Assembly: GCF_000758545.1 (NCBI RefSeq)
Contig: NZ_CP009279.1
Location: 5,332,001-5,396,000, forward strand
Direction of reading: 5' to 3'
DNA: 64,000 nucleotides
Source of the DNA: Paenibacillus sp. FSL H7-0737
GTDB taxonomy: Bacteria > Bacillota > Bacilli > Paenibacillales > Paenibacillaceae
The notes below the pieces were generated by a model. That model did not search any database. It saw only the letters and a list, made by a program, of their open reading frames with translations, and was not told the DNA's origin. Made by a program: the position numbers and the translations under genes. Below, piece by piece: positions 11,937 to 20,370 of the stretch. The stretch's first letter is position 1, and every line of letters starts with the position of its first letter.

Positions 11937-12824
11937 TTACTGCACCTCCGCTTTCTCTTCCTCATAGGTGTATGTGGGATACGAGCCCAGAATCCGAACC
12001 TGACAGCCTAAAGCGCTAATCTCTTCAATCGCTCCTGGCAGCAGGACTGATTCTATCGGTTCCAGCACATCAATATAAAAATAATAAGTACCCAACTTCT
12101 TTTTCGTTGGTCGTGATTCAATACGCGATAAATTCAGCTTCCGCCAAGAAAAGGCAGCGAGGACCTGATGCAAAGCACCGGGAAAATCCTCCGGCAGCGT
12201 AACTAGGACACTCGTCTTTACACCATTGCTGCTCCGTGGAAGATCAACCTTCTGCGGACCGACAAGGACAAATCGCGTGTAGTTGTTGTTGTGATCTGTA
12301 ACTTTCCGATCAACAATCTCCAGCCCATGAGTTGCTGCGCCAAGAGCAGTACCAATCGCAGCCCAGCCCTTGTCAGGATTGTTCTTAACGATTTCAACAG
12401 CTTCAGAGGTGCTTCCGACCGACTCCAGTTCAGCCCAAGGTGCATGCTTCCGAACAAATTGCATGCATTGTGCCATTGCAACAGGATGCGAAAGGATTTT
12501 TTTAATTTTAGTGAAATCCTTATTGCCGTTCGTATCTCTGAATTCCAGCGGGTGGCCGATGAGATTCTGTATCGATGGAAAGATCCATTCAGCCTGCATA
12601 GGCAGATCGACCTCATTAATGAGCCAATCAATATGTAGACTAACTGAGCCTTCAATAGTATTCTCAATCGGGATAACGCTGTAATCAGTGGTGCCACCAG
12701 CCGTAGAGAGAAAGACATCGGAAATTAGCTTGTGATGCACAATTTTTACAGGCTCGCCGTTAAACAAATGCAGCAGCGCTTCGTGAGATACCGAGCCCTG
12801 CGGCAATACCGCTATTGATTTCAT
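11937..12824 (-). CDS. pheA: Prephenate dehydratase
   Basis: The 295-residue enzyme converts prephenate to phenylpyruvate, the committed step of phenylalanine synthesis. Residues 1-185 form the periplasmic-binding-like catalytic domain, opening PQGSVSHEA and closing with the NNYTRFVLVG motif that contains the catalytic Thr. Residues 200-285 form an ACT domain with the ESRPTKKKLGTYYFYID signature, where phenylalanine binds as feedback inhibitor. There is no chorismate mutase domain, as in other Bacillota. The ATG at 12824 overlaps the thrB stop codon by four bases. Confidence 0.93.
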   Translation of the reverse strand: MKSIAVLPQGSVSHEALLHLFNGEPVKIVHHKLISDVFLSTAGGTTDYSVIPIENTIEGSVSLHIDWLINEVDLPMQAEWIFPSIQNLIGHPLEFRDTNGNKDFTKIKKILSHPVAMAQCMQFVRKHAPWAELESVGSTSEAVEIVKNNPDKGWAAIGTALGAATHGLEIVDRKVTDHNNNYTRFVLVGPQKVDLPRSSNGVKTSVLVTLPEDFPGALHQVLAAFSWRKLNLSRIESRPTKKKLGTYYFYIDVLEPIESVLLPGAIEEISALGCQVRILGSYPTYTYEEEKAEVQ

Positions 12825-13801
12825 AACCGTACTTCTCCTTTTATCATATCCAAAAATGATACGTTTTGCATCTCGTTTCTTTCAAGAAGCTCTGATGTAA
12901 CACCTGAAGTACAAGGCATCAGCCAGCAAGTCTGAGCAGAGATACCGTGTTCTTGCATCGTATTCATCAGGAAAGCCTCAAGCTCTCGCTTACGAGTCTC
13001 ATGGCGATCAACTAAACACAGTAGGGTAGGACCGGCACCGCTAAGTGCGATTCCTAAAGCACCATGGTTAGGTGCTTCCGCGAGCAGCTTCTCCATGCCT
13101 GGAATAAGCGCTGCACGATAGGGCTGATGCAGACGATCCTGCATCGCTCTACTGATCAGGTCAAGCCGACCTGATGCAAACGAGGCTGTCATTAAAGAGG
13201 TTCTGCTGATGTTGTACACAGCATCACTAACTGAGATTTCTGTTGGAAGCACTCCCCGTGCTTTTGTGGTTTCCAGCTCGAATTCTGGAATAACCACGAG
13301 AACCTCAAGGTCTTGAGGTGGATCAAGGCGAACGTAATCCGCATGATCACCATCCCACACTGCGGTAATGATGCCACCAAACAAGGAAGCTCCTACATTG
13401 TCAGGATGCTTCTCAAGCTGGGTAGCCATATCAAACAGCTTGGCATCATCGAGCGGAGAGCCGATCATCGTATTAGCTGCGACCATGCCCCCAATGATGG
13501 CCGAGGCACTGCTGCCGAGTCCACGCGTAAGCGGAATCTCAGAGTACATCGAAATAGATATTTCAGGCACCGTAACGCCAGCCTCTGCAAATACCATTTG
13601 AGCGACCTGATAGAGTAAATTACTCTTATCCCGAGCCACTCCCTTCATCTCGTCACCATATAGATGAAAAACTGTCTCCTCTGCTTCCTCCATCTCAATC
13701 CAGGCATACAGCGGCAATGCCATGCCAAGAGTATCGAAGCCCGGACCAAGATTGGCAGTACTAGCAGGTACTTTAACCCTTGCTACTCCATAAGTACTCA
13801 T
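12821..13801 (-). CDS. thrB: Homoserine kinase
   Basis: The 326-residue GHMP-family kinase phosphorylates homoserine for threonine synthesis. KVPASTANLGPGFD at the N-terminus and the ATP-binding loop PLTRGLGSSASAI are diagnostic, and SGAGPTLLCL near the C-terminus is the third GHMP motif. The frame is open to ATG 13825, but that codon has no ribosome binding site. AAGGAG lies inside the extension, twelve bases before ATG 13801, which I therefore prefer. The gene lies between hom and pheA and overlaps pheA by four bases. Confidence 0.92.
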   Translation of the reverse strand: MSTYGVARVKVPASTANLGPGFDTLGMALPLYAWIEMEEAEETVFHLYGDEMKGVARDKSNLLYQVAQMVFAEAGVTVPEISISMYSEIPLTRGLGSSASAIIGGMVAANTMIGSPLDDAKLFDMATQLEKHPDNVGASLFGGIITAVWDGDHADYVRLDPPQDLEVLVVIPEFELETTKARGVLPTEISVSDAVYNISRTSLMTASFASGRLDLISRAMQDRLHQPYRAALIPGMEKLLAEAPNHGALGIALSGAGPTLLCLVDRHETRKRELEAFLMNTMQEHGISAQTCWLMPCTSGVTSELLERNEMQNVSFLDMIKGEVRL

Positions 13802-13860
13802 AACAGGTGCAATCTCCTTACTCATTGTTTAAATATAGAAAGTATAGTCCATCTACAGTG

Positions 13861-15147
13861 CTAACCTTCCACACGGTAGTGACTCTTGATCCGGTGGATG
13901 ACTTTCAGTTCATTAAAGTGGCGCAGCACTTTATTCATACTTGCTTTGCTGGCGTTATGGGTAACAATAATAATCTCCGCATCAGGATTATTTGGATTGG
14001 CTTGCTGAACTACCGAATCAAGACTCACGTCATACTCGGCAAACACCTGAGTAATCTTGGCCAATACGCCTGCTTTATCATCAACGTGTAAAAGTAGGAA
14101 GTTTTTATAAAAGATATCCTCATCACTCTTAAGCTTCTTCTGCTTATAAGGTACTTTTTGCTTCAATCCATTAACACCCAGCTTGAGGTTCTTAATAATG
14201 GCTACCAAGTCAGCTACTACCGAAGTTGCCGTTGGCATTGCACCCGCGCCCGCACCATAGAACATCGTCTCTCCTACTGCCTCACCATACACATAAACTG
14301 CATTGAAGACACCATTTACAGATGCAAGTGGGTGACTTGCTCGAATCAAGGTCGGTTGAACACTGATACTGAATTCCTCATCCTGACGTTCAGCAATACC
14401 TAGCAGCTTGATTTCGTATCCGAGACGCTTTGCAAAGGCAATATCGGCTTTACTCACTTCTGAAATCCCGCTCACACTGACGTCATGTAGCTCCACGTTA
14501 GTACGGAAGCCTAGGGTCCCGAGAATCGCCATTTTGCGGGCAGCATCCAGACCTTCAACATCGGAAGTTGGATCAGCCTCTGCATATCCTAAATCCTGCG
14601 CTTCTTTTAACACATCATTGTAGGATGCGCCTTCTTGGCTCATTTTGGTTAGTATGTAATTAGTTGTTCCATTCACAATACCTATAATCTTCATGATCTT
14701 ATCTGAAGAAAAGCCTTCGATAAGCGTCCGAATAATCGGAATACCACCTGCAACGCTAGCCTCATAAAAGACATCACATTGCTTCTCTTGCGCCTTAGCC
14801 AGAATCTCCGAACCGTGCAGCGCCATCAAGTCCTTATTCGCAGTTACGACATGTTTACCGCGGTCCAAAGCTTCAAGAATATATTCCTTTGTTCCATCGA
14901 TACCACCCATCACTTCAACGATTACATCGATCTCAGGGTCACGAATAACATCCCATGGATCTGTTGTTATTTTGGCAGGGTCGACCTCAATATCACGGAG
15001 CTTATTGGAATTATTCACCGCTATGCGCTCAATGAGTATTGGAGAGCCTACTTGACTGCTCAAATCCTCCTGATTTCCTTCCACGATACGAACTACACCT
15101 GTACCAACTGTTCCCAGACCCAGCAATCCTACTTTAACCGGCTTCAT
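13861..15147 (-). CDS. hom: Homoserine dehydrogenase
   Basis: The 428-residue NAD(P)-dependent enzyme reduces aspartate semialdehyde to homoserine, the branch point to threonine and methionine. It has an N-terminal Rossmann domain (GLLGLGTVGTGVV), the catalytic and substrate region around GIVNGTTNYILTKM and EADPTSDVEGLDAARK, and a C-terminal ACT domain from about residue 348 that is typical of the Bacillota type and probably senses threonine. ATG 15147 has AGGAGG eight bases upstream. It follows pheB by 36 bases and precedes thrB. Confidence 0.95.
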   Translation of the reverse strand: MKPVKVGLLGLGTVGTGVVRIVEGNQEDLSSQVGSPILIERIAVNNSNKLRDIEVDPAKITTDPWDVIRDPEIDVIVEVMGGIDGTKEYILEALDRGKHVVTANKDLMALHGSEILAKAQEKQCDVFYEASVAGGIPIIRTLIEGFSSDKIMKIIGIVNGTTNYILTKMSQEGASYNDVLKEAQDLGYAEADPTSDVEGLDAARKMAILGTLGFRTNVELHDVSVSGISEVSKADIAFAKRLGYEIKLLGIAERQDEEFSISVQPTLIRASHPLASVNGVFNAVYVYGEAVGETMFYGAGAGAMPTATSVVADLVAIIKNLKLGVNGLKQKVPYKQKKLKSDEDIFYKNFLLLHVDDKAGVLAKITQVFAEYDVSLDSVVQQANPNNPDAEIIIVTHNASKASMNKVLRHFNELKVIHRIKSHYRVEG

Positions 15148-15183
15148 CAGTATCCTCCTAAAAGTTTTACGTATATAATTTCT

Positions 15184-15621
15184 CTATCCCTGTCCAACGA
15201 TTAGGGCGCGCTTCACTCCCGGAATATTCTTCAGACTATCAAGCATCTCTCCGAGCTCCTCATTCAAATGTGAGATTTCCACGGAAATCACCACATTCGC
15301 TCGTCCTTGTAGCGGAATACTCTGGTGAATCGTCAGCACGTTAGCCCCATGCCCCGCCACAGATCCTAGAACCTTGGAGAGCATCCCCGATTCATGTTCC
15401 AAATCCATGGAGATCGTAACAATTCGCTCACGTTCGAGCTGATGGATCAGGTGAATGCCATCCTTGTATTTATAAAAAGCGCTCCGGCTTAATCCTACCT
15501 GTTCTACACCCTCATGTACGGTCTTCGCATCCCCGGCCTCAAGCAATTGTTTGACCTGCATAGTCTTAAGTACGGCATCAGGTAATATGTCCTCACGGAC
15601 CAAATAATAGCGTTCTTTCAC
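15184..15621 (-). CDS. pheB: ACT-domain protein PheB (ThrR-like)
   Basis: The 145-residue protein has an N-terminal helix-turn-helix-like segment (about 20-60, TVHEGVEQVGLSRSAFYKYKD) and a C-terminal ACT domain (about 65-143). The B. subtilis homologue was long annotated as a chorismate mutase-like PheB and has been described as ThrR, a repressor of threonine genes; lying just before hom and thrB fits a regulator. The start: GTG 15633 falls inside the Shine-Dalgarno sequence itself (GAGGTGAGG), so I use GTG 15621, which is correctly spaced behind it. It is the first gene of the operon. Confidence 0.85.
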   Translation of the reverse strand: MKERYYLVREDILPDAVLKTMQVKQLLEAGDAKTVHEGVEQVGLSRSAFYKYKDGIHLIHQLERERIVTISMDLEHESGMLSKVLGSVAGHGANVLTIHQSIPLQGRANVVISVEISHLNEELGEMLDSLKNIPGVKRALIVGQG

Positions 15622-15663
15622 GAACGTCCTCACCTCAAAGACTTTTGTGTTTTCTTAGTGGAC

Positions 15664-15693
15664 ATTATATCGGAAAAGACTTATAAAATGCAA
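15664..15693 (-). promoter_or_regulatory. Promoter of pheB-hom-thrB-pheA-ilvE
   Basis: On the minus strand TTGCAT (15688-15693) and a perfect TATAAT (15664-15669) are separated by 18 bases. The start would fall near 15657, about 36 bases before the pheB start codon. Confidence 0.65.
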
Positions 15694-15732
15694 TAACTTT
15701 ATATGTATACTCTGAGGCCAGGGAGTACGGTG

Positions 15733-15767
15733 CAGCAAAACCCCCGGATTCCCGGGGGCAGCAGGCA
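15733..15767 (-). terminator. Terminator of the envelope operon
   Basis: CCCCCGG and CCGGGGG form a very stable stem with an ATT loop, extended by TGC/GCA pairs, and followed by TTTTGC on the minus strand. It closes the operon 15780-20058. Confidence 0.75.
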
Positions 15768-15779
15768 ATCGTATGTACA

Positions 15780-17141
15780 CTAACTGTATGGAATCGTCGT
15801 CCCGCAATAGTCACAGATTTTATCCTGCCCAGGAAGTACTCTACTCTTAGCACCGCAACTCGGACAAACGATGGATTTCGGCAGTTGGACAGGTGGCTTA
15901 GGCCTATTCTCCGGTAATGACTGCCGCCCGGATGATGGCTGGTTCTCTGATGCCGCGGAGGGCTGTGCCCGGTCAGGATGCACAAGATTGGGCGGTTGTT
16001 TATCTAAGAGCTTAACACGTCCTTCATAATAGACAAGATCAGAAGCAAGTAACCCCCATCTCACCAAATACCGTAGGTCTCTACGTACATCATCTTCACT
16101 TTGTTTCGTGATATCAGCTAAATTACCAATATGTCTAACATCATCCACTATGATCAGCATGAGATACTTCTTGCACAGAAAATCAAAGTTTTCTGTTGCG
16201 AAGGTAGCCCTCCCTGCAAAGCTGTCCGCCGGAATTATAAAGATCAAGTAGAGGACCACCAGAATGATCAATAAAGTGAACCACTTAAAATCCCCTTTGT
16301 AGGTCCCCACGGCGAAGAGGACGGCAAGTTCCATAAAAGCTCCCATACATACATGATAGAGCAATTTGTAGTTAAATGATTTCCGCTCATTCTTATAATG
16401 AGTGCTTACAAAACGAAGCATCGCAAGTACAAACCCAAGCGGAGCAAACAAATAGGCAATCGCCATGATGATTCGATCAAACACTGTCCGGTCTCGCTTG
16501 TTACGGTAGCGAAGGTTATTCTCAGGCGCACGCACCAGTGCTTGTGCCCGTTTGGAATAAATAAGCTTCGGCGGCAATTTTACAAATGGATTGTCTACAC
16601 GTCCTTCATAATAAACAATATCTGGAGAAAGTACTCCCTGATCTTTTAAATATTCCAAAACCTCGCGGACGTTCTCTTCACTGAATCCGCGAATATCGGA
16701 TAGGCTGCCGATATGCCTTATGCCGTCCACAAGAACCAATGCGATATAGTCATTGCAAAGATAGGTGAATCCCTCTCTCCATCCTACGGCCCTAACCGAC
16801 AATTTGATGGCGGGAATCCTAAACAATGCGTAGATAATCACCAGCCTGATCAAGAGTGCGACATAATCGATTTGACCGAGTAGCTTGCTAATAATGTAAT
16901 AGATCGCCAATTCTACAAAGGCACCCATACACGCATGATAAAACAGGTTAATATTGCTTGCTTTGCGCTGTCTCTTGGAATGTGTAGATAATAACCGAAT
17001 GGCAGCCAATATAAAGCCAACCGGAGCAAATACATACGCAAACACAATAGTCGTATAATCAAACGCCGTCCGCTCATATTCGTGCTTATATATCGGTTTG
17101 CCTGTTGTTGGTGGCTGCCTTCGTATATCCAATTTACTCAT
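15780..17141 (-). CDS. Duplicated membrane/winged-helix protein with zinc ribbon
   Basis: The 453-residue product consists of two copies of one module followed by a zinc ribbon. Each module has three to four membrane segments (FDYTTIVFAYVFAPVGFILA and FDRIIMAIAYLFAPLGFVLA start them) and then a small helical domain of winged-helix or PCI-like type (RHIGSLSDIRGFSEENVREV; RHIGNLADITKQSEDDVRRD) ending YYEGRV. The C-terminal ribbon is CPSCGAK...CDYCGT. The next gene upstream encodes a single copy of the same module with its own ribbon, so this gene looks like an internal duplication that kept only one ribbon. The layout recalls B. subtilis YdjG-type proteins of the PspA system. The function is not established. 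ATG 17141 has AGGGGA upstream. Confidence 0.7.
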   Translation of the reverse strand: MSKLDIRRQPPTTGKPIYKHEYERTAFDYTTIVFAYVFAPVGFILAAIRLLSTHSKRQRKASNINLFYHACMGAFVELAIYYIISKLLGQIDYVALLIRLVIIYALFRIPAIKLSVRAVGWREGFTYLCNDYIALVLVDGIRHIGSLSDIRGFSEENVREVLEYLKDQGVLSPDIVYYEGRVDNPFVKLPPKLIYSKRAQALVRAPENNLRYRNKRDRTVFDRIIMAIAYLFAPLGFVLAMLRFVSTHYKNERKSFNYKLLYHVCMGAFMELAVLFAVGTYKGDFKWFTLLIILVVLYLIFIIPADSFAGRATFATENFDFLCKKYLMLIIVDDVRHIGNLADITKQSEDDVRRDLRYLVRWGLLASDLVYYEGRVKLLDKQPPNLVHPDRAQPSAASENQPSSGRQSLPENRPKPPVQLPKSIVCPSCGAKSRVLPGQDKICDYCGTTIPYS

Positions 17142-17195
17142 CTTTTATCTCCCCTAGTTAAGTTATATCTACAATGCTCAGGGAGAACCTTGGCA

Positions 17196-17966
17196 TTAAC
17201 TGTACGATATCATCGTGCCACAGTATTCACAGCTCTTAGACTGACTAGGCTGAACCGTGTTCTGTGCTCCGCAGCCCGGACAACGGATGGACTTAGGTAG
17301 CTGAGGTGAGGACTGAGGTTGAGTATGAATCTGCTGACCCGAAGCTTGAGCTCCGAAGCCTGATGTCCTTCCAGAATGAACAAGATTAGGCGCTGCCATG
17401 GATGGATCTGGCGTCTGGCGCCCCTCGGAAAGTACGATATCAATATCCAGTAATCCTTTATTCTTGAGATACTGGACATCTCTCCGTACATCGCTTTCGC
17501 TTTGGCCTATCCGTTCAGATATACTGCCGACATATCGGATATTTTTATTTTGAATCAGCTCTATATAAGAAGTGTTAAGCTTAGAAAGTGTATATTTAGC
17601 TTTTGCTGTCACACTCGCAAGAATAAGTGCCGGAATCAAAAATATGACTGCAAGGAAAATCTGGATCGTTAATAATTCGGAAGTTCCAGTGTTTCCACTC
17701 ATGGTATCCACAAACATTGCAATAGAGAGTTCAACAAATCCTCCGATAAATACATGCATGATCAGATTTAGATTGGTGGGTCTCCGATGATTTTTATAAT
17801 GAGTTAGCATCAAACGTAACAATGCAAGAACGAGTCCAATGGGTGTGAATAGATAAGCTGCCGCAAGAATGACGTAATCAAACCCAGTCCGGTCTAATTT
17901 AATCAGAGGAACCGCTGCACTCCCCGCTGGGGTCGGTGACGGCTCTTGTATGTTCAATCTGTTCAT
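17196..17966 (-). CDS. Membrane/winged-helix protein with zinc ribbon, single module
   Basis: The 256-residue paralogue of its neighbour has one module only: membrane segments at about residues 28-50, 65-85 and 95-115 (FDYVILAAAYLFTPIGLVLA first), the helical domain RYVGSISERIGQSESDVRRDV at about 143-170, a Pro/Gln/Ser-rich linker, and a C-terminal zinc ribbon CPGCGAQ...CEYCGT. The ribbon and helical domain probably face the cytoplasm. It lies 54 bases before the duplicated paralogue and 14 bases after the membrane protein gene, clearly in one operon. Start ATG 17966 has TAGGAGG upstream. No function is assigned; it resembles the YdjG type. Confidence 0.65.
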   Translation of the reverse strand: MNRLNIQEPSPTPAGSAAVPLIKLDRTGFDYVILAAAYLFTPIGLVLALLRLMLTHYKNHRRPTNLNLIMHVFIGGFVELSIAMFVDTMSGNTGTSELLTIQIFLAVIFLIPALILASVTAKAKYTLSKLNTSYIELIQNKNIRYVGSISERIGQSESDVRRDVQYLKNKGLLDIDIVLSEGRQTPDPSMAAPNLVHSGRTSGFGAQASGQQIHTQPQSSPQLPKSIRCPGCGAQNTVQPSQSKSCEYCGTMISYS

Positions 17967-17980
17967 GTAATTATTTCCTC

Positions 17981-18727
17981 CTATTTAAGTGCCGCTAATT
18001 CCCGATTTCGCCGCTCTAGTGTAGCTTTAATACTGTCGGCCATTTCGTTGATTTCAGCTTGCCAGTTCTCATGTGGCTCATTTGTCATGAGCAGAAGCTT
18101 CACATGATCATGCAACAGGGAGATCTGCTGATGCATGATATCCTCAGTAGCATATAAAGATGGATCTGATACAGGATCACTGAACTTGAATTGATCTCGT
18201 AACTTATTGAGCACTTTTACAAGCTGTTCAGTTTCAGGATTCTTCCAGCTGCTTGCCAGCGTACTGATCTCGTTTATTTCACTCTGATGCTGCCGAAAAG
18301 CTTGCAAGGACCTCTGCATTTGCTGTTCTTCTGTTCCGGCATTCCATCCATAAATCCCGATCACAGCCAGTGTGATTCCACCAATCAAAAGAATCAGCAA
18401 TTGAACGGCAGCATACCACAGAGGGGATAACTCCATTAGCCAATCGAAGACAATAGCCGATGCGAATACTCCAACCGCATAAATCCCCGTGATGAATGCA
18501 CCGCTGAGAAGAACCGGTGAGGTCCGCTGCACACTACCTGCAGTACGGAGCCAAAAAATACAATAGCCATACACCACACTCTCCGCCAGCAGAACAGCGA
18601 CTAGCGAAATCACGAATCGAAATAGTGATTCAGAGAAGCCTAACCCTATAAAGGAGAACACCGTTAGTATTATAGCAGCCACATAAATAATGGTGATGAT
18701 ACGAATATAGCTTTTGCCCTTGTTCAT
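17981..18727 (-). CDS. Four-helix membrane protein with helical cytoplasmic tail
   Basis: The 248-residue protein has four membrane segments within residues 8-130 and then a charged, mostly helical tail (about 135-248) that could form a coiled coil. I do not recognise a Pfam family with certainty; position and shape recall YdjH of the B. subtilis pspA-ydjGHI operon. Start: the frame is open to 18769, but ATG 18727 has a perfect AAGGAGG seven bases upstream and begins eleven bases after the SPFH gene ends. Confidence 0.55.
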   Translation of the reverse strand: MNKGKSYIRIITIIYVAAIILTVFSFIGLGFSESLFRFVISLVAVLLAESVVYGYCIFWLRTAGSVQRTSPVLLSGAFITGIYAVGVFASAIVFDWLMELSPLWYAAVQLLILLIGGITLAVIGIYGWNAGTEEQQMQRSLQAFRQHQSEINEISTLASSWKNPETEQLVKVLNKLRDQFKFSDPVSDPSLYATEDIMHQQISLLHDHVKLLLMTNEPHENWQAEINEMADSIKATLERRNRELAALK

Positions 18728-18738
18728 AACGTCCTCCT

Positions 18739-20058
18739 TCAGCCTGCTTTTGTTCCACACTCTGCACAAAATTTCTGTCCAGGCTTCAGCTCATGCCCAC
18801 AACCTCCGCATTTAATAACCAAGCTATCTCCACAGTGAGGACAGAATTTCACCCCTGGTGATACCATTTCTCCACATTTACCACAGGCTTTAGGCATTTC
18901 TTTTCCACAAGAGACACAGGAAGATGCACCCTCAGGATTATCTGCTCCACAGGTTGGACAAGCACGATAAGGATTGCCACAACCAGGACAGAACTTGGCT
19001 CCTGCTTTCAATTCATGTCCACATTCCAAACAATTGATCTTGTTTCCGGACGATGCGCTTTGCTGAATGCTCTCCAGAGCATGCCCACAGCCACTACAGA
19101 ACCTTCCCTCAACAGAATTCATAACCCCACACTTCGAACAGGAGCGCTCTTGGCGCACAACTGTAGTCCCTGAATCAAAACTCATCCCTCGGGTCATACG
19201 ATTCACCATATCCATAGCCGGTCCAGCGAATCCCATACCAAGTCCAAGCCCCATCCCGGTGTTCATCATGCCTACTCCAAGATTACCAGGATTACCTGCT
19301 GCTTTTTCCATCGTGTTAAAGCCACGCTCCTGCTGATAGTTGAAGCCGATAATATCCATTTCTGCTTTTTTAGCTAAAGCTTCCTTTAATCGAATCGTTG
19401 CCGGATCATCATCAGGAATATTAATGGAATCAATATAGAAATTATTCAGCTCAAGTCCATTATCCAGAAAAGTTGATGCTAGCCGCCCCTGGATATGCTT
19501 TGAGATCTCTGCAACATAGGCATTAATCTCCAGTATACTGATTTGCTTATGTACAAGGTAGGATGAGATCAGTTCATTTATATTTGACATAAGCAAGCCG
19601 CGGAAATAATTCACGAGCGTATCGTGATCAAACTGAGGAAGCGTTCCAACAAGCTGCAACAAAAATTTGCGCGGATTATCAACCTTTACACCAAACTGTC
19701 CGAAGGAACGAACAGAAATCATAATTTTGTATTTAGGATCCTGGAGTTGTAAAGGTGCGCTGGTTCCCCATTTAACATTCATCGAATTGGTCTTGTTCAC
19801 ATACCATACTTCTGCTGTGAACGGCGACTTCCCACCGAAAGGAAGATTGACGATATTAGATAAAATAGGAATATTGGCGGTGCTCAGGGTGTGCCGCCCT
19901 GCCGTAAAGGAATCAAGCGCTTGTCCGCCCTTGAATAGGATCGCTTCCTGAGATTCATTAACGATTAGCTGCGTCCATGTCCCTAGCTCTTGGTTAGGAT
20001 ATTTCCATGCGAAAATCCCCGGAGGACCGTCGTACTTCACCACTTCTATAATTGCCAT
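18739..20058 (-). CDS. SPFH/virion-core protein with five zinc ribbons (YdjI-like)
   Basis: The 439-residue protein starts with an SPFH or 'virion core' domain (about 1-240; IIEVVKYDGPPGIFAWKYPN and FYIDSINIPDDD are recognisable), then a Gly/Met-rich linker, then five double-CxxC zinc ribbons at about 305-437 (CSKC...CSGC, CLEC...CPGC, CPTC...CVSC, CGKC...CPHC, CGGC...CAEC). B. subtilis YdjI has the same SPFH plus ribbon design and helps to bring the stress protein PspA to the membrane. There is no transmembrane segment. It is the first gene of a four-gene operon with three membrane proteins. Five ribbons is more than I recall for YdjI. ATG 20058 follows AGAGGG. Confidence 0.75.
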   Translation of the reverse strand: MAIIEVVKYDGPPGIFAWKYPNQELGTWTQLIVNESQEAILFKGGQALDSFTAGRHTLSTANIPILSNIVNLPFGGKSPFTAEVWYVNKTNSMNVKWGTSAPLQLQDPKYKIMISVRSFGQFGVKVDNPRKFLLQLVGTLPQFDHDTLVNYFRGLLMSNINELISSYLVHKQISILEINAYVAEISKHIQGRLASTFLDNGLELNNFYIDSINIPDDDPATIRLKEALAKKAEMDIIGFNYQQERGFNTMEKAAGNPGNLGVGMMNTGMGLGLGMGFAGPAMDMVNRMTRGMSFDSGTTVVRQERSCSKCGVMNSVEGRFCSGCGHALESIQQSASSGNKINCLECGHELKAGAKFCPGCGNPYRACPTCGADNPEGASSCVSCGKEMPKACGKCGEMVSPGVKFCPHCGDSLVIKCGGCGHELKPGQKFCAECGTKAG

Positions 20059-20145
20059 CTGCTATTCCCTCTTTCATCATCTATGATATATGAATAACGT
20101 ATGCGTTCCCGGATGGGAAATTGTGTATTTCGATATTAATTGTAT

Positions 20146-20159
20146 ACGATATATATCGT
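20146..20159. promoter_or_regulatory. 14-bp perfect palindrome upstream of the SPFH operon
   Basis: ACGATATATATCGT is a perfect palindrome about 90 bases upstream of the SPFH gene. It is a candidate operator, but I see no convincing sigma-A or sigma-W promoter next to it. Confidence 0.35.
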
Positions 20160-20207
20160 GATTTGGGTTCTTTTCACGAAAAAAATATACTCGATATGGA
20201 AACAAGT

Positions 20208-20302
20208 ATAAACGACTTTGCCGTCCTTATAAGGACGGTAAGCGTTTAAGCGAGAAATATAAAACACATAGTATGGTGTGAAACTTATACTTTCTTATAT
20301 TT
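20208..20302. repeat. 95-bp two-hairpin dispersed repeat, copy 1
   Basis: The first hairpin pairs TAAACG...CTT...CCGTCC with GGACGG...AAG...CGTTTA; the second pairs AAATATAA (20255-20262) with TTATATTT (20295-20302). A second copy of the same length lies at 45682-45776. It lies directly beside the obg terminator and is not part of any gene. Confidence 0.8.
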
Positions 20303-20303
20303 A

Positions 20304-20356
20304 AAAAAAAGCGCGGCTTGTGTCTTCCTCTACAGGAGAACACAAGTCGCGCTTTG
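20304..20356 (-). terminator. Terminator of obg
   Basis: AAAGCGCGnCTTGTGTnCTCC pairs with its complement around TGTAG, and a run of eight T follows on the minus strand. Confidence 0.9.
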
Positions 20357-20370
20357 TAATCAGCTAAATA

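Noticed and set aside
20081..20200. Sigma-W promoter for the SPFH operon
   Set aside because: GTGAAAAGAAC and CGTATA are present, but 22 bases apart, too far for the 16-17 expected.
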